64,000 nt of DNA from Tilletia caries (taxonomy: Eukaryota > Basidiomycota > Exobasidiomycetes > Tilletiales > Tilletiaceae), in contig JALUTQ010000033.1 of NCBI GenBank assembly GCA_032718865.1, forward strand, positions 1,178,001-1,242,000, written 5' to 3'. The notes under the pieces were generated by a model. The model was not told where the DNA came from, searched no databases, and was given only the letters and a program-made list of their open reading frames with translations. A program made the position numbers and the translations under genes. Every line of letters begins with the position of its first letter. The stretch's first letter is position 1. Shown piece by piece: positions 35,470 to 48,117 of the stretch.

Positions 35470-38400
35470 CTAAGTCTGCTTCCCAGTCAGCTCGACCAGG
35501 GACGTATACGTGTCCGACACCTTGCCCAGCTCCGCCTCGAACATCGCCGGCCGATCCTCATGCAAGGTCCGATACAACGCAAGGCTTTCTCCAGCCGCTT
35601 CCACAGCCTCCTCATTCCGCCCGACCTCGCGTAGCCGGTTCGCATAGACGTGGAGCATCCAGGCCAGCTGCACCTCGAACGCTGTCGGTTGCGCCTCGTT
35701 CATAGTTCGGAACATCGTAAGAGACTCCTCGGCAGCTTTGAGCGCGTCCTCCTGTCTGCCGTCAGCGGTGCTCAGCTCGACCGCGTAGAATCCGAGTGTG
35801 AACGCCAGCTGCCCTTCAAACGCAGCTGGTCGGGCTTGGTACAGCGACCGGCGGACCGTAAGACATTCCTCGGTCGCCGCTAGGGCCTCTGTGCTTTTTC
35901 CTGCCTCGTTTAACCTGACCGAGTGTTTCCACAATGTTCCAGCGAAGTCCACCTCGTACGCCGCCGGGTTGGCCTCGTGCAACGCTCGGTACATCGTCGC
36001 GGCTTCCTCCGTAGCGCGCAGCGATTCCTCCTTTGCGCCAGCCTCGCCCAGCCGGTCCGAATACCTGTCTAGCGTCTGGGCCAGTGGCACCTCAAACGCA
36101 GCAGGTCGCGCCGCGTGGAGGGACCGATAGATCGTGAGTGACTCCTCAGCAGCCTTGACAGCCTCGTCCCGTTTGCCCGCCTCGCTCAGTCTGATGGAGT
36201 AATTGCCGAGTGTAAGCGCCAGATCGGCCTCGAACGCCGCCGGCTGCGCCTTGTACAAGGACCGATATATCGCCACGGACTCCTCGTTCGTCTCCAGAGC
36301 TTCTTGGATTTGCCCGGACACCCTGAGCCTGATGGAGTGGCTATTGAGCGTCCGAGCGAGAGTTGCTTCGAATGCATCCGGTTGCTTCTCATGTAGGGAT
36401 CGGATAATAGAGAGCGACTCCTCGGTAGCCTTGAGAGCCTCTTCGTCCTTTCCGGCCTCCCTCAGCCGATTCGAATACGTGTTGAGCGTCAGGACCATGT
36501 CTGCCTCGACTCCGGACGGTCGCGCCTCGTACAGGGCCCGACGGATCGTGAGAGACTCTTCTGCCGCTTTCAGCGCCTCGTCGTACCTTCCGGCCTCGCT
36601 CAGCCTGTTGGAGTAGTCTCCGAGGGCACCGGACAACTTCCCTTCAAATGCAGCAGGCCGGATCTTGTATAACGATCGGAACACATTGATGCTTTCGTCG
36701 ATAGCCTTGATGGCGTCCTCCCGTCGCCCTGCCCCGCCCAGCAAGCTGGAGTACGTTTCGAGTGTCCGAGCTAGTTCCGAATCGAATATGCCTGGTTGGG
36801 ACTTGCTCAGAGACCGATAGAATGTGAGGGACTCCTCAGCAACCTGTAGCGCCTCCTCGTATTTCCCTGTCTCGTCCAGCCTCAACGCGTAGTTGCCGAG
36901 AGTGAGAGCGAGGTCCCCTTCGAAAATAGTAGGTCGAGTCTTGTGAAGGGATCGGTATATCCTAAGGGACTCCTCGACAGTCTTGAGCGCTTCTTCGTGT
37001 CGGCCCGCTTCGCTCAGCCTGATCGAATAGTTCCCGAGCGTCCGAGCCAAATCCGCTTCGGTCGCAGCTGGTTGGGTCTGGTGCAGCGCTCGACGTATTT
37101 GGACGCACTCCTCGGTGACTGCCAGACTCTCTTCGTGTCGTCCCACCTCCCTCAGTATGACCGAGTAGCTGTGGAGCGATCGCGCAACGTCCGCTTCGTA
37201 TGTTCCCGGCCGCACGTCGTGCAAAGCTCGATAGATCTTGAGACTTTCCTCGATCGCGGTGATCGCATCATCGTACCTAGCCAGATCGCTCAGTCGGTTC
37301 GAGTAGATGTAGAGCGTCGACGCCAAGTCCGAATCGAACGTAGCGGGTCGAGTTTCATGCAGCGCCCGATACATCGTCAGGGAATCCTCCGCAGCTTGCA
37401 ATGCCTTCTCATGCTGACCGGCCTCGCCCAGTCGGTTCGAATAGGTGCAGAGCGCCAACGCGAGGTGTGCTTCGAACGCAGCCGGACGAGCGTTGTACAA
37501 AGATCGATACATGGTCAGACTTTGGCCGGCTGCTCCGACGGCCTCCTCCCTTCGTCCCGCGTCGCTGAGCCCTTCCGAGTAGCCGTTGAGTGCAAGAGCC
37601 AGATCGTCTGCAAATGCGGCCGGGCGGGCTTCGTGAAGGGATCGAAACATGGTGACAGATTCCTCGGTGGCCTTCAGCGCCTCGTCGGATCTCCCTACTG
37701 CCCTCAGCATGATAGCGTAATTGTTGAGCGTACCAGCCAGGCTCCCCTCGAATGCGGCTGGTCGGTTTTCGTACAGGGATCGACGCATCGACAGGCATTC
37801 TTCGGCCGCCTCCAGTGCCTGCTGGGATCTCCCCGCCTGGCTGAGTCTGGCTGAGTAGCTGTTAAGCACCCAAGCCAGGTCGGCATCGAACACAGCAGGC
37901 CGAGCCTGGTGTAGATCTCGATACAGTGCCAGGCTTTCCTCGATTGCCTTCATGACCTCATCGGATTTGCCGGTCTCGCTCAATCGGTTCGAGTACGTAT
38001 GGAGCGTCCGTGCCAGCTCCGCGTCCAAAACGCCCGGTTGTGCTTTGTCGAGGGACCGGAACATTGCGAGGGACTCCTCTATGTTCTTCAGCGCATCTTC
38101 GTGTCTCCCAGCCTGGCTGAGTCGGTCCGAGTAGCTGTCGAGGATTCGAGCCAGGTCAGCTGCGTATTCGTCTGGCTTGGCCTTGTACAGCGACCGAATG
38201 ATGCTTAAAGCTTGGCCGTCCTTGAGGATGGCATCATCGAGCTTTCCCATTTGAGCTTCGCAGTAAGCCACGAGGGACATTGCCTTTGCCGCTTGCGCGT
38301 TGTACTGTCTCGGTTGGCGTCGAGCCATCGGCTCGATAATCGCAAGAGCCTCTTGGGATGCCGCCAGCGCTTCGTCCCAGCGACCGACGGAGAGGAAGGC

Positions 38401-39737
38401 CGCGCTGAGGTCGCACAGCGCTCCTTCGAGGTTGGCACGATCCACTGCATACCCGCCGGTGGCCACCTTGCGCCTGCAGAGCGCAGTGAGGAGCTGGTAA
38501 ACTGTAACGGCCTCTTCGAGCAGGTCGAGTTCCTTGAGGTTGCCGCCCAGCTCGCGCAGACCTTCGAAAGTGTCGTCGCCGAAAGATGAGTTGGATTCTG
38601 CACACAAGTCGGCCAAGAGCTTCAACGCCGATTGAGCCGGATCGCTTCCGTCCGAAATCGATGGGGCAATTTCCTCTTCGGGGGCTCCTGATGAGAAGAG
38701 TCGCGCCATGGCTCTGTGTAGCTCTTGGAGCTGTTCTTGCTCCTGCGATGTGAGCGGTCGCTCATCGCGTGTGACCCCTTGAGCAGTTGCTGCGCCTTCC
38801 GCTCCTTGCGTGTCCTTTGCATCGTCTCTCTTCTTGATTTCGGTGTTGAGAGTTGTCGAGAGCTGTTGAAGGCTGCTCCGCACGCCATCGTTGAGCATGG
38901 ATTGCTGGCCTGGCGATGATCCGTTGACGTCTTGGGGCTCTTCAGCCGAGGTGATGCTCGGGCTCGACGCTGTGAATGAATCCGTACTGGAGGACCGCAC
39001 CGACGCGTAGTCCGCTCGGATTCCCTGCACAAAGGTCATCTGCGCCTACAGACACGTGAGCGTTCCAAAATCAGGATTGTCAGTTACACATGTTCCGAAG
39101 GAAGAATGGAGGGCGAGTGCGCTACTCACCGTGAATCCGGCCAGGCTACGATCGAGGTCCTCGGTGCAGCCCTTGACCAATCCCTTGATTGCATCGCGCT
39201 TAAGAAGCCGTTTCCACCCGGGAAGCTGTGCATGTGCCTCGATACGATTCTTGGTTGTCTTGATCTTTCTGCGCAACGCAGGAACATGGCAACGTTCAGT
39301 TGGTACCTGGGAATGCGGGCCGAGGCTGAAAGGGGGACTTACAGCAAGACGGGCTCGATGAGAATCGCCGAAGCTGTACCTGGCAAGATGGGGCATCCCG
39401 AAAGCTGAGCCGCGACGGCAAAGCGCTGGTATATCTCCAGAGCGGTCTCGACGAACTTGGCGCAAGCCGCTCTGTTGTCCTTCACTTCCTGGATGATGCT
39501 GATGATCTCCGAGACGATGCCGAGGCCCATCTTGAGGAAGGGCCCCGCGACGCCGGTGTAGTCCGCAAGCTCGTTGAATAGGGTGACCGCGGTGGCGAAG
39601 ACTGCCATGCCGTCGCCTGTGGTGATCTTGCCGACATCATTGGGTCGAGCTGGTGCGGCCGACGAGGATATCTGAATAGGCGGCCCTGCCTGAACAGAGA
39701 TCATGCCTTGCACCGTTATGTCGGTAGATTCTGCCAT
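35470..39737 (-). CDS. MLKL-type N-terminal domain plus long TPR array protein
   Basis: Three exons (39737-39343, 39268-39130, 39045-35470) join in frame to 1369 codons from the ATG at 39737. Residues about 40-180 form a helical domain (LKMGLGIVSEIISIIQEVKD, ACAKFVETALEIYQRFA, then TTKNRIEAHAQLPGWKRLLK and KGCTEDLDRSL) that matches the MLKL N-terminal-like adaptor domain found in many basidiomycete proteins. A disordered linker follows, then LLTALCRRKV and roughly 24 TPR-type units of about 42 residues up to the C-terminus (consensus-like LARTLNTYSNRLSEAGRxEEAL, ESLTIYRSLHEARPAAFE). I see no P-loop NTPase between domain and repeats, unlike classical fungal NLR/STAND proteins. Probably a cytosolic signalling or scaffold protein; a link to regulated cell death is inference from the domain. 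Its neighbour at 32.2-34.6 kb is a paralogue. Confidence 0.8.
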
Positions 39738-40634
39738 CGTGCTGGCGTAAGAGCGACCTGTGATACTGGAGCCGGCCTGGAGAGTAGACGGGGTTGTGCA
39801 GAGTCAGTGGGTGGGATTGGGGAAAAGGTCATCGCTCGTCGCCTCGTCCTTATATGCGTGCACCGTGCATCGCGCATCGCTCGCAGCCTCGCTCGCAGTT
39901 CTTCTTGAAACTTCGGGGATAGGCGGTGGCGCGGTGGCCGCAATCGAATTTCGATCTGCTCAGCCCCGAAGCGCGACTACTACTGCAAAATGCAAGCTAG
40001 CCGCGCATATAGGCGCGACACGCTGCGGGGTGCGGGGGCGGGGGCCGTGAACGTGAAAGCGCAGGCCAAGTCTGAAGAAAACGGCAACGGCAACGTCGTA
40101 AGCAAGACACGCGTGTTGGATGGATGTCCCGTCTGGAAGGAAAGCGGGAAGCGCGAAGAGGGAAGAGGAAGTCAGCACATGTTCACCGTTCACCATGATT
40201 CAGTCTGCCGTTGGCTGTAATGTGAGAAAAGATGGCTGTGGAAGCTGTGATATCAAAGTGAGGGACGCGGTCAGCGGTGGGAAAGAGGTTCCCATAGCGG
40301 TTGAGCTGCTCTGTGGCGGTGGCTCGTGTGAGAAGATCCGGCAGATGAATGGATGATGCGTGCTGTCTATTGAGCAGGACGAGGATGAGGATGCGCTGGA
40401 TGAGGCCGGGACCATCAACGACGAGGTTCTCGGTCAAAGTGTCAGTATGTCAGTGCGCAGCAGGATCGCCACGTCCTCCACGTCGTCCACGTCAACACTG
40501 ACTTCACTTTATTGACAGGGTTCTCAGCGTCGCGAGCATCACTTCTCCTTAACCACCACCATCCTTTTTTTCCCTTCTTTTCTCTCATCCCTCCCGCAGG
40601 CGCGCAGGCTTGGTGGCAACAACTCGCGATCAAG
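39738..40634. promoter_or_regulatory. Divergent promoter region between TPR protein and SARAF genes
   Basis: About 900 bp between two divergent start codons. CT-rich tracts lie just before the SARAF ATG (about 40,545-40,600). No TATA box stands out and no gene is seen. Confidence 0.4.
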
Positions 40635-41800
40635 ATGAATCTCATTCGCGCACGGACCCGAGCTCGTCGGACCTCTCCTTTCTTCCTCCTCCTCCCCGTC
40701 CTGCTCTCCCTCCTCCTCCTCACAACATCAACAACCGCCTCGCGCTCCTCCTCCTCCCTCAAGCGAATCCGCCTCGACTCCATCCGCACCCTCACCTTCT
40801 ACGCCCACGAACCAACCACGGCCCGCCGCACCTCCCCGATCCCACAGCTCCGATGCCGCGGTAAGGCCTGTCGGCGGTACGAGCCGGACGTGGTGCAGTG
40901 CACGAGCATGGGCGATTGGCAGTGGAAGTGCGAGGCGGACCTGCCGGAGGCGTTGAGGATGGGGAAAGTTGAGGTTTCGTGTGAGGGGTGGGAGAATGCG
41001 GATGATCCTTATGTTCTGAGTGGTCAGTTCTATTTTCCTTCCCTTGCCTCCCGCTTCTTCTTCTTGAGAACGCCACTAATCTTTGATTCCACATCCAGGC
41101 TCCTGCGGCTTGACGTACAACCTCATTGAAGACGCCCGCTTCCGGACAAGCAGTACGTCTCTTTTCCCCCTTTCTCTCTTGATCCTCTCTGCGCGTGCTG
41201 AATCTCATTCTTCTCTAACTTACAGAACCACAAGGCAAAGGCACCGACTGGGGCGCCCTCATCTTCTGGTTCTTCTTCCTCGGCATCCTCTTCATCATCA
41301 TCAAAGGCTGGTATACCTCCCTCCGTGGCCCCTCAACACCCGGTGCCCCCGGCAGCGGACCTCGTGGCGGTGGCGGTGGCGGGTGGTGGCCCTGGGGCGG
41401 CGGATTTGGAGGCGGAGGCTGGGGGACCGGCAACACACAGCCTCCTCCGCCATACAGCAAGGACGAACCGGGCTCCTCTTCCTCTTCTACCAATGCAGGC
41501 GGCTGGCGGCCCGGCTTCTGGACTGGTATCGCAGCAGGTGTCATCGGGGACCGTCTCTTCCAGCCTCGACAACGACAGCAGTACCAACAACAACAACAGG
41601 GAGGCGGCTTCTTCGGCCGACAGAACTATGGCAGGCAGGGTGGCGGGTTCATGGAACGCGACGACGATGATGGACATCCCTTCGGTGGGTTCCGGGGAGC
41701 AGGAGCAGGCAGGGCTGGGCCCAGTCGGACCGGCTCTTCTGGAAGTGGGATGGGATCCATGCGGCGGTCAACGGGCTTCGGAGGGACCAGCAATCGGTAG
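40635..41800 (+). CDS. SARAF: SARAF/TMEM66-like store-operated calcium entry regulator
   Basis: Three exons (40635-41022, 41099-41152, 41226-41800) join in frame to 338 codons. A signal peptide or anchor (FFLLLPVLLSLLLLTTSTTA) is followed by the conserved lumenal domain: LTFYAHEPTTARRTSPIPQL, CRGKACRRYEPDVVQCTSMG, WQWKCEADLPEALRMGKVEV, SCEGWENADDPYVLSGSCGL. A TM helix (WGALIFWFFFLGILFIIIKG) then leads into a Gly/Gln/Arg-rich cytosolic tail. This is the SARAF (DUF1183) pattern; in animals the protein sits in the ER membrane and limits STIM-Orai calcium entry. Fungi lack clear Orai/STIM, so its fungal partner is unknown. Length and domain order are normal. Confidence 0.92.
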
Positions 41801-42921
41801 ATATAACCCCGCTTGTACTGCACGCCTCCGACAAATCCCACCTCTGATCAGGGCTGACATCACGCGCGCGCGCAACGATATAGAGAGAAAAATGATAGTG
41901 TTCGGTGTGAACTTCTTTGCAAATGTGTGTAGAGTCAAGAGAAAGAGAGCGAAGAGCGAGAGCGAAAGGAAGAGAACCAAGCACGATACCTCTTCTCCAT
42001 AGCAGATTAGGGAGGGAAAAATGAGGATTGGGTCCGGGCACAACCAGGAGACAGATCCAAATAAGAGCAGAGGGGGGGAAAGGGGTGGGAAAAGGGGCAG
42101 GAAAAGAAGGAGAGACCCCCAAGCCGGGTAAAGAGAGCGAGGCCGGCGAATGGAGGAGGAAGGATGGAAGTCGGAGAAAGTCGAAGGCGAGGACCGCCCA
42201 AAATGTGCGTGGAGAGGAAAGTGGGGCAAGCGCGCCGGAAGCCGAAGTCGAAGGCCCAGGTCGGGCGAACCGGACCGTCTTGTGTGTACCAACTCTACTC
42301 TGTCGATGAAGAGTGGGCCCGACGGGAGGCGGAGCAAAGGAGCGAAGAATGATACATGTCTCGAAAAGGAAAGTGTGTGTGTGTGTGTCCTCGAAAGGCG
42401 TCTTCTTGAATGAACGAATGTGAACGAAGGGAGTGTGTGTGTGTGTTTGTGTGCTCGATGGTTGTTGTTGTTGTTTGGGACGAGAAGGTCGAGAAATGGG
42501 GCAAGGACGATGACGATGTGGGAGGGTTGCCGTGTAAATAAGTGTAAAAGGGTACTGGTACTCGTGTATGTTGGTTCTTTGTACGGGTTCTTGTGTTCGT
42601 CTGTTGAATCGGTGGAAGAGGTGGGGGTGTACGCAAGACGCGCGGGAAGAAGCCGAAACGAAGTGGTGTTGTGACGTGTTCGAAAGCGCTAAGGAAATCC
42701 GGTGGGGGACCCGAGGCCAGAGGCTAGAACGGGTCCCGTCCGTAGACACCGCCACCGCCGCCCAGCCAGCCCGAGGGGTATATCATCGAGAAAAAAGGAA
42801 ACGAAAAAGCTCGGCCGGGGGGCGGAGGGGTGTCCCTTCTTGTGTGTGTGTGTGTGTGTATGTGCAGAGAACGAATCCGAATCGAGATGGTGAAAGTCGA
42901 GGGAAAAGACACCCCATCTTC
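41801..42921. other. Convergent 3' intergenic region
   Basis: Between the SARAF stop and the 7TM-protein stop. It contains two short (GT)n runs (about 42,372-42,391 and 42,841-42,859) and purine-rich sequence. A long minus-strand frame (42,755-41,649) overlaps the SARAF coding tail antisense and looks spurious. Confidence 0.5.
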
Positions 42922-45900
42922 TCAACCCCGCCCCGCCGTCCCAGGCCGCGCACCAACCCACCCCCCACTCGACCCAGGCCTCATCCCAACCCCACCAGAC
43001 CCAATCCTCCGCCTCCCACCAAACGAGCCAACCCGCTCTCTCGAAACTTGGGCCTGCGCCTGGACCTGGGGATCGGGCTCCAACGCCATCGCACCCGCCG
43101 AACCGGGTACCTCCGTCGACCCGAATACATGCACGGGTCCACCGCGACTCGTGCGTGGGCGGCCGTCATCTGCAGCTGCAGCTGCAGCAGCTGCGGCGGC
43201 GGAGGCAGAGGCAGAGGCAGAGGCAGAGGCGGAGGCGGAGGCAGAGGCGGAGAAGGAGGTGGCTGTACCGGGCCGGCGAGCATCGATAGCAGCGGCAGCG
43301 GCGGCGGCGGAGGAGGAGGAGGACGAACCCGCCACCGTAGCCGCCGTAGTCGTTCCCGGGTTCATATCCACATTGAAAGCAAAGACATCATCAGCCTCCA
43401 CACCCGCCGCCGCCGCCGCCGATGAGGACGATTCGAACGCCGAGAAAGCAAAGCTGACTTCCTCCGTCAGTTCGACGCTCTGTCGTTGATGATCCCCTTG
43501 CTGCTGCTGCGCCGCCGCTGTGGTTGTTGTCGTTGATAACGAAGTACTGGACAGCCTGGCATCCGCATCCTGATCGACGACCTGTCTAAACGCAGACTGC
43601 GCATCCAACTCGAGCTCGAGCTCGAGCTCCTTCCCCTCCCCGCCTTCTACGAATACCGCCTGGTTCTTCCCGCGTCCTCGGTCCCGCTCCGTCTCCTTCC
43701 GCCGAGAGGACGACGAGGGTGATGACGAGTCGACAGGTCGTTTGGCGGTAGGGGGATCATGCGACGAGCTCCTGACATCCGCACCAACCGACTCCGAATC
43801 AATCGAATGTCCACTCGAAAGCACCGTCGGCAGTACCTCCCCTCCACCCGCCCCAGCAGAACCAGTATGTGGACCCGAACCCCTCGACGGGTACGGCTGA
43901 TAATGCTGCGGCCCCACGGCCACACGCCTCATCGTCCGACTAGCAGCCATAGGCGCCGTCTTCGGCCTTACAGACCTCCCCCGTCCCATCCCCGGTCCTC
44001 CTCGGCCCCTCGCAGGTGCTGAAGCGCCAGGCGACCTCCTACCCCCCTCCTCTTCCTCCTCGAAGAAGGGAACTGCGTGCCCATCTTCCCCTTCCTCGGT
44101 GCCACAACACCCATCCACATGCCTCATCTCACTCGCCTCCTTCAGCGCCTGGAAGTCATACACCATCCTCCAGCGCGACGCGGGGATGGGCGACGCAGAG
44201 AGCGGGGGGCTGGTGAGGAAGAACGACCTTCTGTTCTCGTTATCCTTCGTCGGACCAGGGCCAGGGCCAGGACCAGGGGTTGGGGCCGAGGAGGTCGACT
44301 GTTGTGCCTGTTGGAGGGCTGGTTGATGTGATGACGACGAGCAAGACGACGCCGGCCGGTAGGAAGTGTACCCACCCTGCCCCTGCCCGACGATCCGATT
44401 CGGCGTCCCGAGCCGACTCTCGCAACTCCCGCCAAAGGGTAAGAGGGGCGCCTGTGTGCCCGTCGACGTCGACGGCCGGGACGGCGCCGTAGCGGCCGTG
44501 CTAGGCCTCGAGAAACTCGAGGGATCGGCCCCTCCTACGTAGGACCGGGTGCGCGGCACCGTACTGCTCCCGCCACCGGCGTACAGCTGCTGTTGTCCAT
44601 TAGACACGAAGAAGGCCGGAGCAGTAGGCAATGCACCCCTCTCCCTCTCCCGCTCGGACATCTCCATCTCCATCTCGTCGCCGTCCCAGGAAGTCGAAGG
44701 CTGATGCTCGTGCTGCTGCTGCTGTTGTTGGTCGTGTCTGGCCGCTTCGGCCCAGAGCGTAGGGAACGTCCGTCGTCGACCTAGATCAATCTTGAGCAGA
44801 CTGGCCGATTCGGCCCCTGTGCCTATCCCTACCGCACCTCCGGCTCCGGCTCCGGCCCCTGAACCACTCCCACTGGCGCCCGCCCCACCGCCGCCGCCGC
44901 CGCCGCCGCCGCTGCTAGAAGCCAAGGAGTAATTCCCAAAAGGCACCGCACGCTCAGCATTGACAGAAGCGAGTGTATGCAGACTCCGCACTTCGACCAT
45001 CTCAGAAGTATTCCCCGCGCGCGCACCATCATGCCCGTCCGCACACTGAAGAATCTCATCAATCTCATCGAGGCCGGCGGCGCCGGCCTCGATCAGGGAG
45101 AGAGCCTCGATATCGGTCGGTGCTGGTCTGCTACTGCTGCCGCCTCCCTCCCTGTCCGCCGAGCGGTCGCGATGGGCGCGGGTCCGGGAGGAGTGTTCGG
45201 CCGCATATCGTTCTGCGGGTGTACATGCCGCTTCCCCCGTAGGAGCCATGCTGGTACTACCACCACCAGCAGCAGCGCCTCCATCCTCGCCCGCCTCCAT
45301 CCCGCTGCCACCCGCGCCCCCAGTGAGAGAAGCCCCCAGTGCGCCGAGCCCGACTCCGGTGAGTAAGAACGGCTTCACGAACTTGAACTCGCCCTCGACG
45401 TAGGACTCGTTCAGGTCGTACTCGTCCGCCGCGCCGCCGGACATGGGCGACTTGCGGACCGTGGGCATCTTGGCGACCATGGGTACGGGTGAGGTGCCTG
45501 TGGCTCGTGTACCTGCACCCCCAACTCCGCGTGCGCTCTCCGCCCCTGCGCCCACGGCCGCACCGGACCCTGCACCAGAGGAGGGTCCTGAATGCTCATC
45601 GGCCCATCCGGGATGATAACTCGGGGGCCGATTGACGTTGGCGGGTGAATGTTCTCTGGTCAGTCTCCAACTCTGCCGGAAGATGCGACCGGCCATGGAG
45701 ACTCCGATTGTTGTTGTTGCTACGACCTGCATGGAGCGGTAGGGTGCGAGGGAGGGGATGACTTGGAGGATGACGAACATGAGGAGGAGGACGAATTGGA
45801 CGATGCAGAAGAGGGTTGTGCGGTGGACGAGCATGGCTGCCCACTGTTTGAAGACAGAGAGAGAGGGTGGAAGAGGTGAGGAAGGGAAGAGGATAGGAGA

Positions 45901-46859
45901 GGGAGAGAGGGGATATGGACTCACGTCTTCGGCGTCGTAGTGGGAGCGATGCCTAGGAATGAACCCCTTAATAATCCCCCTCCATCCCAACTTGTTCAAC
46001 TTGGCCACAGTAAGCGCCAAACAAAGCAGATCAAAAAGGACCAGGGCAACAACGACGAAGACCTCGGACACCTGGAAACCCTTGTTGTTGGAGCCCGTGC
46101 AGAAGTAGGAGCCGGGGATGTGTTCTGTCTGTGCGACGAAGCCGAGGACGAGGGAGCCTGCGAGGATGATGAGCCAGAGGAGGAGGAGGGGGGCGATGAC
46201 TCTGTGGTTGAGGTGCCAGATGGAGATGGTGCGCATCATGAAGATGAGGTGCACTTGAGAAGAGGGGGAGAGAGCGAGTGTCAGCAGGGAAGCATTCATC
46301 ACGGCGAGAAAGAGAGAAGAAATACTCACTGCTCGATATAGACAGCGCAAAGGCAAAGCCCGCCGCCCTCGTCTTGGGCCCACAGTCGACGGAGGGCGCG
46401 ACGAGACTGGCAATGGTGATGGTAAGCCAGATAAGAGTCGAGTACCGGGAGCAGAGGTATCCGACGGAATGTACTGTAGAGGGGAAGGAGCGCCATCGTG
46501 TCTGTCGGATGAGACGCAGGTCGAAGCTGATGGTAGAGAGGATGTCCCACCCGATCGCACCGAGCCAGACCGTCGCGTAGATGAGCCTGTGTCAAAAGAG
46601 AGAGAGAGAAGAGTTCAGCGCGCACCACTGCCATCGCAAGAGTGTGAGAGAGAGAATTGACTGACCCAATCTGCAGGGCATAGGCCTCCGGTGGGTTCAG
46701 ATACCAGAACACATTCTGGTACTTCCCACTCACCCGGGGCACGTCCGGGGTGTCGTACCCTGCTGCCTTGGCCTGGGTGGCCCACCAGTCTGCGTAGGTG
46801 AACGCGAGGACCGCGTGGATGTTGGACTCGGTCAGGTTGCTGTACACGAACGTCGACAT
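42922..46859 (-). CDS. Seven-transmembrane protein with very long disordered C-terminal tail
   Basis: The start is taken at the ATG 46859 (MSTFVYSNLTESNIHAVLAF). Exons join at consensus sites near 46,668/46,585, 46,332/46,256 and 45,925/45,848. Seven hydrophobic helices are readable: LIYATVWLGAIGWDILSTI, YSTLIWLTITIASLVA, GFALALSI/VHLIFMMRT, VIAPLLLLWLIILAGSLVLG, VVVALVLFDLLCLALTVAKL, TLFCIVQFVLLLMFVILQVI, VVATTTIGVSMAG. The remaining roughly 930 codons are Gly/Ser/Ala/Gln-rich, low-complexity and probably cytosolic and disordered. It resembles orphan fungal 7TM/receptor-like proteins; I cannot name the family, and G-protein coupling is not shown. Predicted N-glycosylation near the N-terminus (NLT) fits an outside N-terminus. 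Confidence 0.65.
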
Positions 46860-47936
46860 CGTTCTCTCCCCGCCTTTCGACCTGGGGCTGTGCCGATGCT
46901 TCACTACTGTATGCTGGACGGCGCGGAAGGGGACGGGGACGGGGGCGGGATGGGGAGGTGATGGTGAGGGCCGTCGAGCACGAGGACGGGGTGCACAAGA
47001 GGCAGAGGTCGAGGGCAGGCCTATTACCTATACCTATACCTATACCTTAGCGACGACGACTTTGCGAGGCGAGCACTTGCGACCAGCGACCAGCGAGCGA
47101 GCCAGCCAGTAGCCAGTAGCAGCCCAAATAAATCCATGGACAAAAGGACAAGCCCATAAAGCATAAAGTGAAGTCAAGTTCAGCGCTAACGACACAAGTG
47201 GGAACTTGATTTAAGTGGCACAGCTGCGAATCTGCGATCTCCGACTTCCGGGCGCTCCGCCAGTTCCATATTTCCAAGCAGGCTTCCATTTAATTCATTC
47301 TCATCTCAGCATTCTCATCTCCCATCTCCCATCTCCCATCTCCCAGCGCCCGTTCTTTCTTCTGTTTCCCACCCACGCCCACCGCCCAATTGAATGAATG
47401 AGATGCTGGGCCTTGCTTCTCCCTTCTGCCTTCTCCTTCCTTCCACCGACCCTTTCTCATCATCAACCCATCAACCATGCATGCGCAGATCCCCGATATG
47501 GACACGCGCCTCTCCCATATTTTTCTCAGTCTCAAATTATTCTCAAACAGTCACAGCAAAACCTTGAGCACCTGCTATGTGCACACCGCCCGGTTGGTCT
47601 GAACTCTGAACGGGAAAGTAGAAAGAAACAGTGGGGGGACCCATGCTGTTAGATTTCGACCCGGCGTCGGCTCCCGCTGACCCGGTCTGGCTCTAAGCTT
47701 GCCAAAGGAACTTGCGCTTGACCGCACTCGGTGCTCTCGTTCGAGATCAGACCTGCTTGATGGCTAGGGATGATACGTAGAACGACTTGACTGAATGAAT
47801 TACTAGAAAGGAAGTCAGGAAGAAGGAAGTACATCGCGAATGCCTCTTTAAGGGGTGAGTATGGTCCATCACCGCCTGATCGGATTCGCGCCTCTGTCCG
47901 ACTTCGATCTCGGGTAAGGTGCCGAGATTATTACTA
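46860..47936. other. Upstream region of the 7TM gene and repeat-bearing spacer
   Basis: Short tandem repeats at about 47,020-47,046 (acctat units) and 47,300-47,345 (catctcc units). No gene supported. Ends at the target duplication of the KDZ element. Confidence 0.5.
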
Positions 47937-47940
47937 TCAA

Positions 47941-48060
47941 TAACCAGGACAGGAGATGTCCGAGAGGTGGACAGCAGAGAGCTGAGAGCGGGGCAGGTGG
48001 TGGTTCTTGTAACAAAAACCGCAAGGAAGAATTCAATCAGATACCATCATTCCTACCACA
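47941..48060 (+). repeat. KDZ element left terminal inverted repeat
   Basis: Matches, inverted, about 52,965-53,088 with few mismatches. It probably also contains the promoter of the transposase gene, since the first ATG follows within about 60 bp. Confidence 0.85.
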
Positions 48061-48117
48061 TCACCGCCACTTATCTCCTTCCACAATCCCCTTCACACCC
48101 TCCGCTTCTCTCTCAGA

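Noticed and set aside
35470..39737. Classical NLR/STAND protein
   Set aside because: No P-loop or NB-ARC/NACHT motif between the helical N-terminal domain and the TPR array.
41649..42755. 368-codon minus-strand frame antisense to SARAF's 3' end
   Set aside because: Low-complexity translation of GT/GA-rich UTR, no domain, overlaps a well-supported gene.
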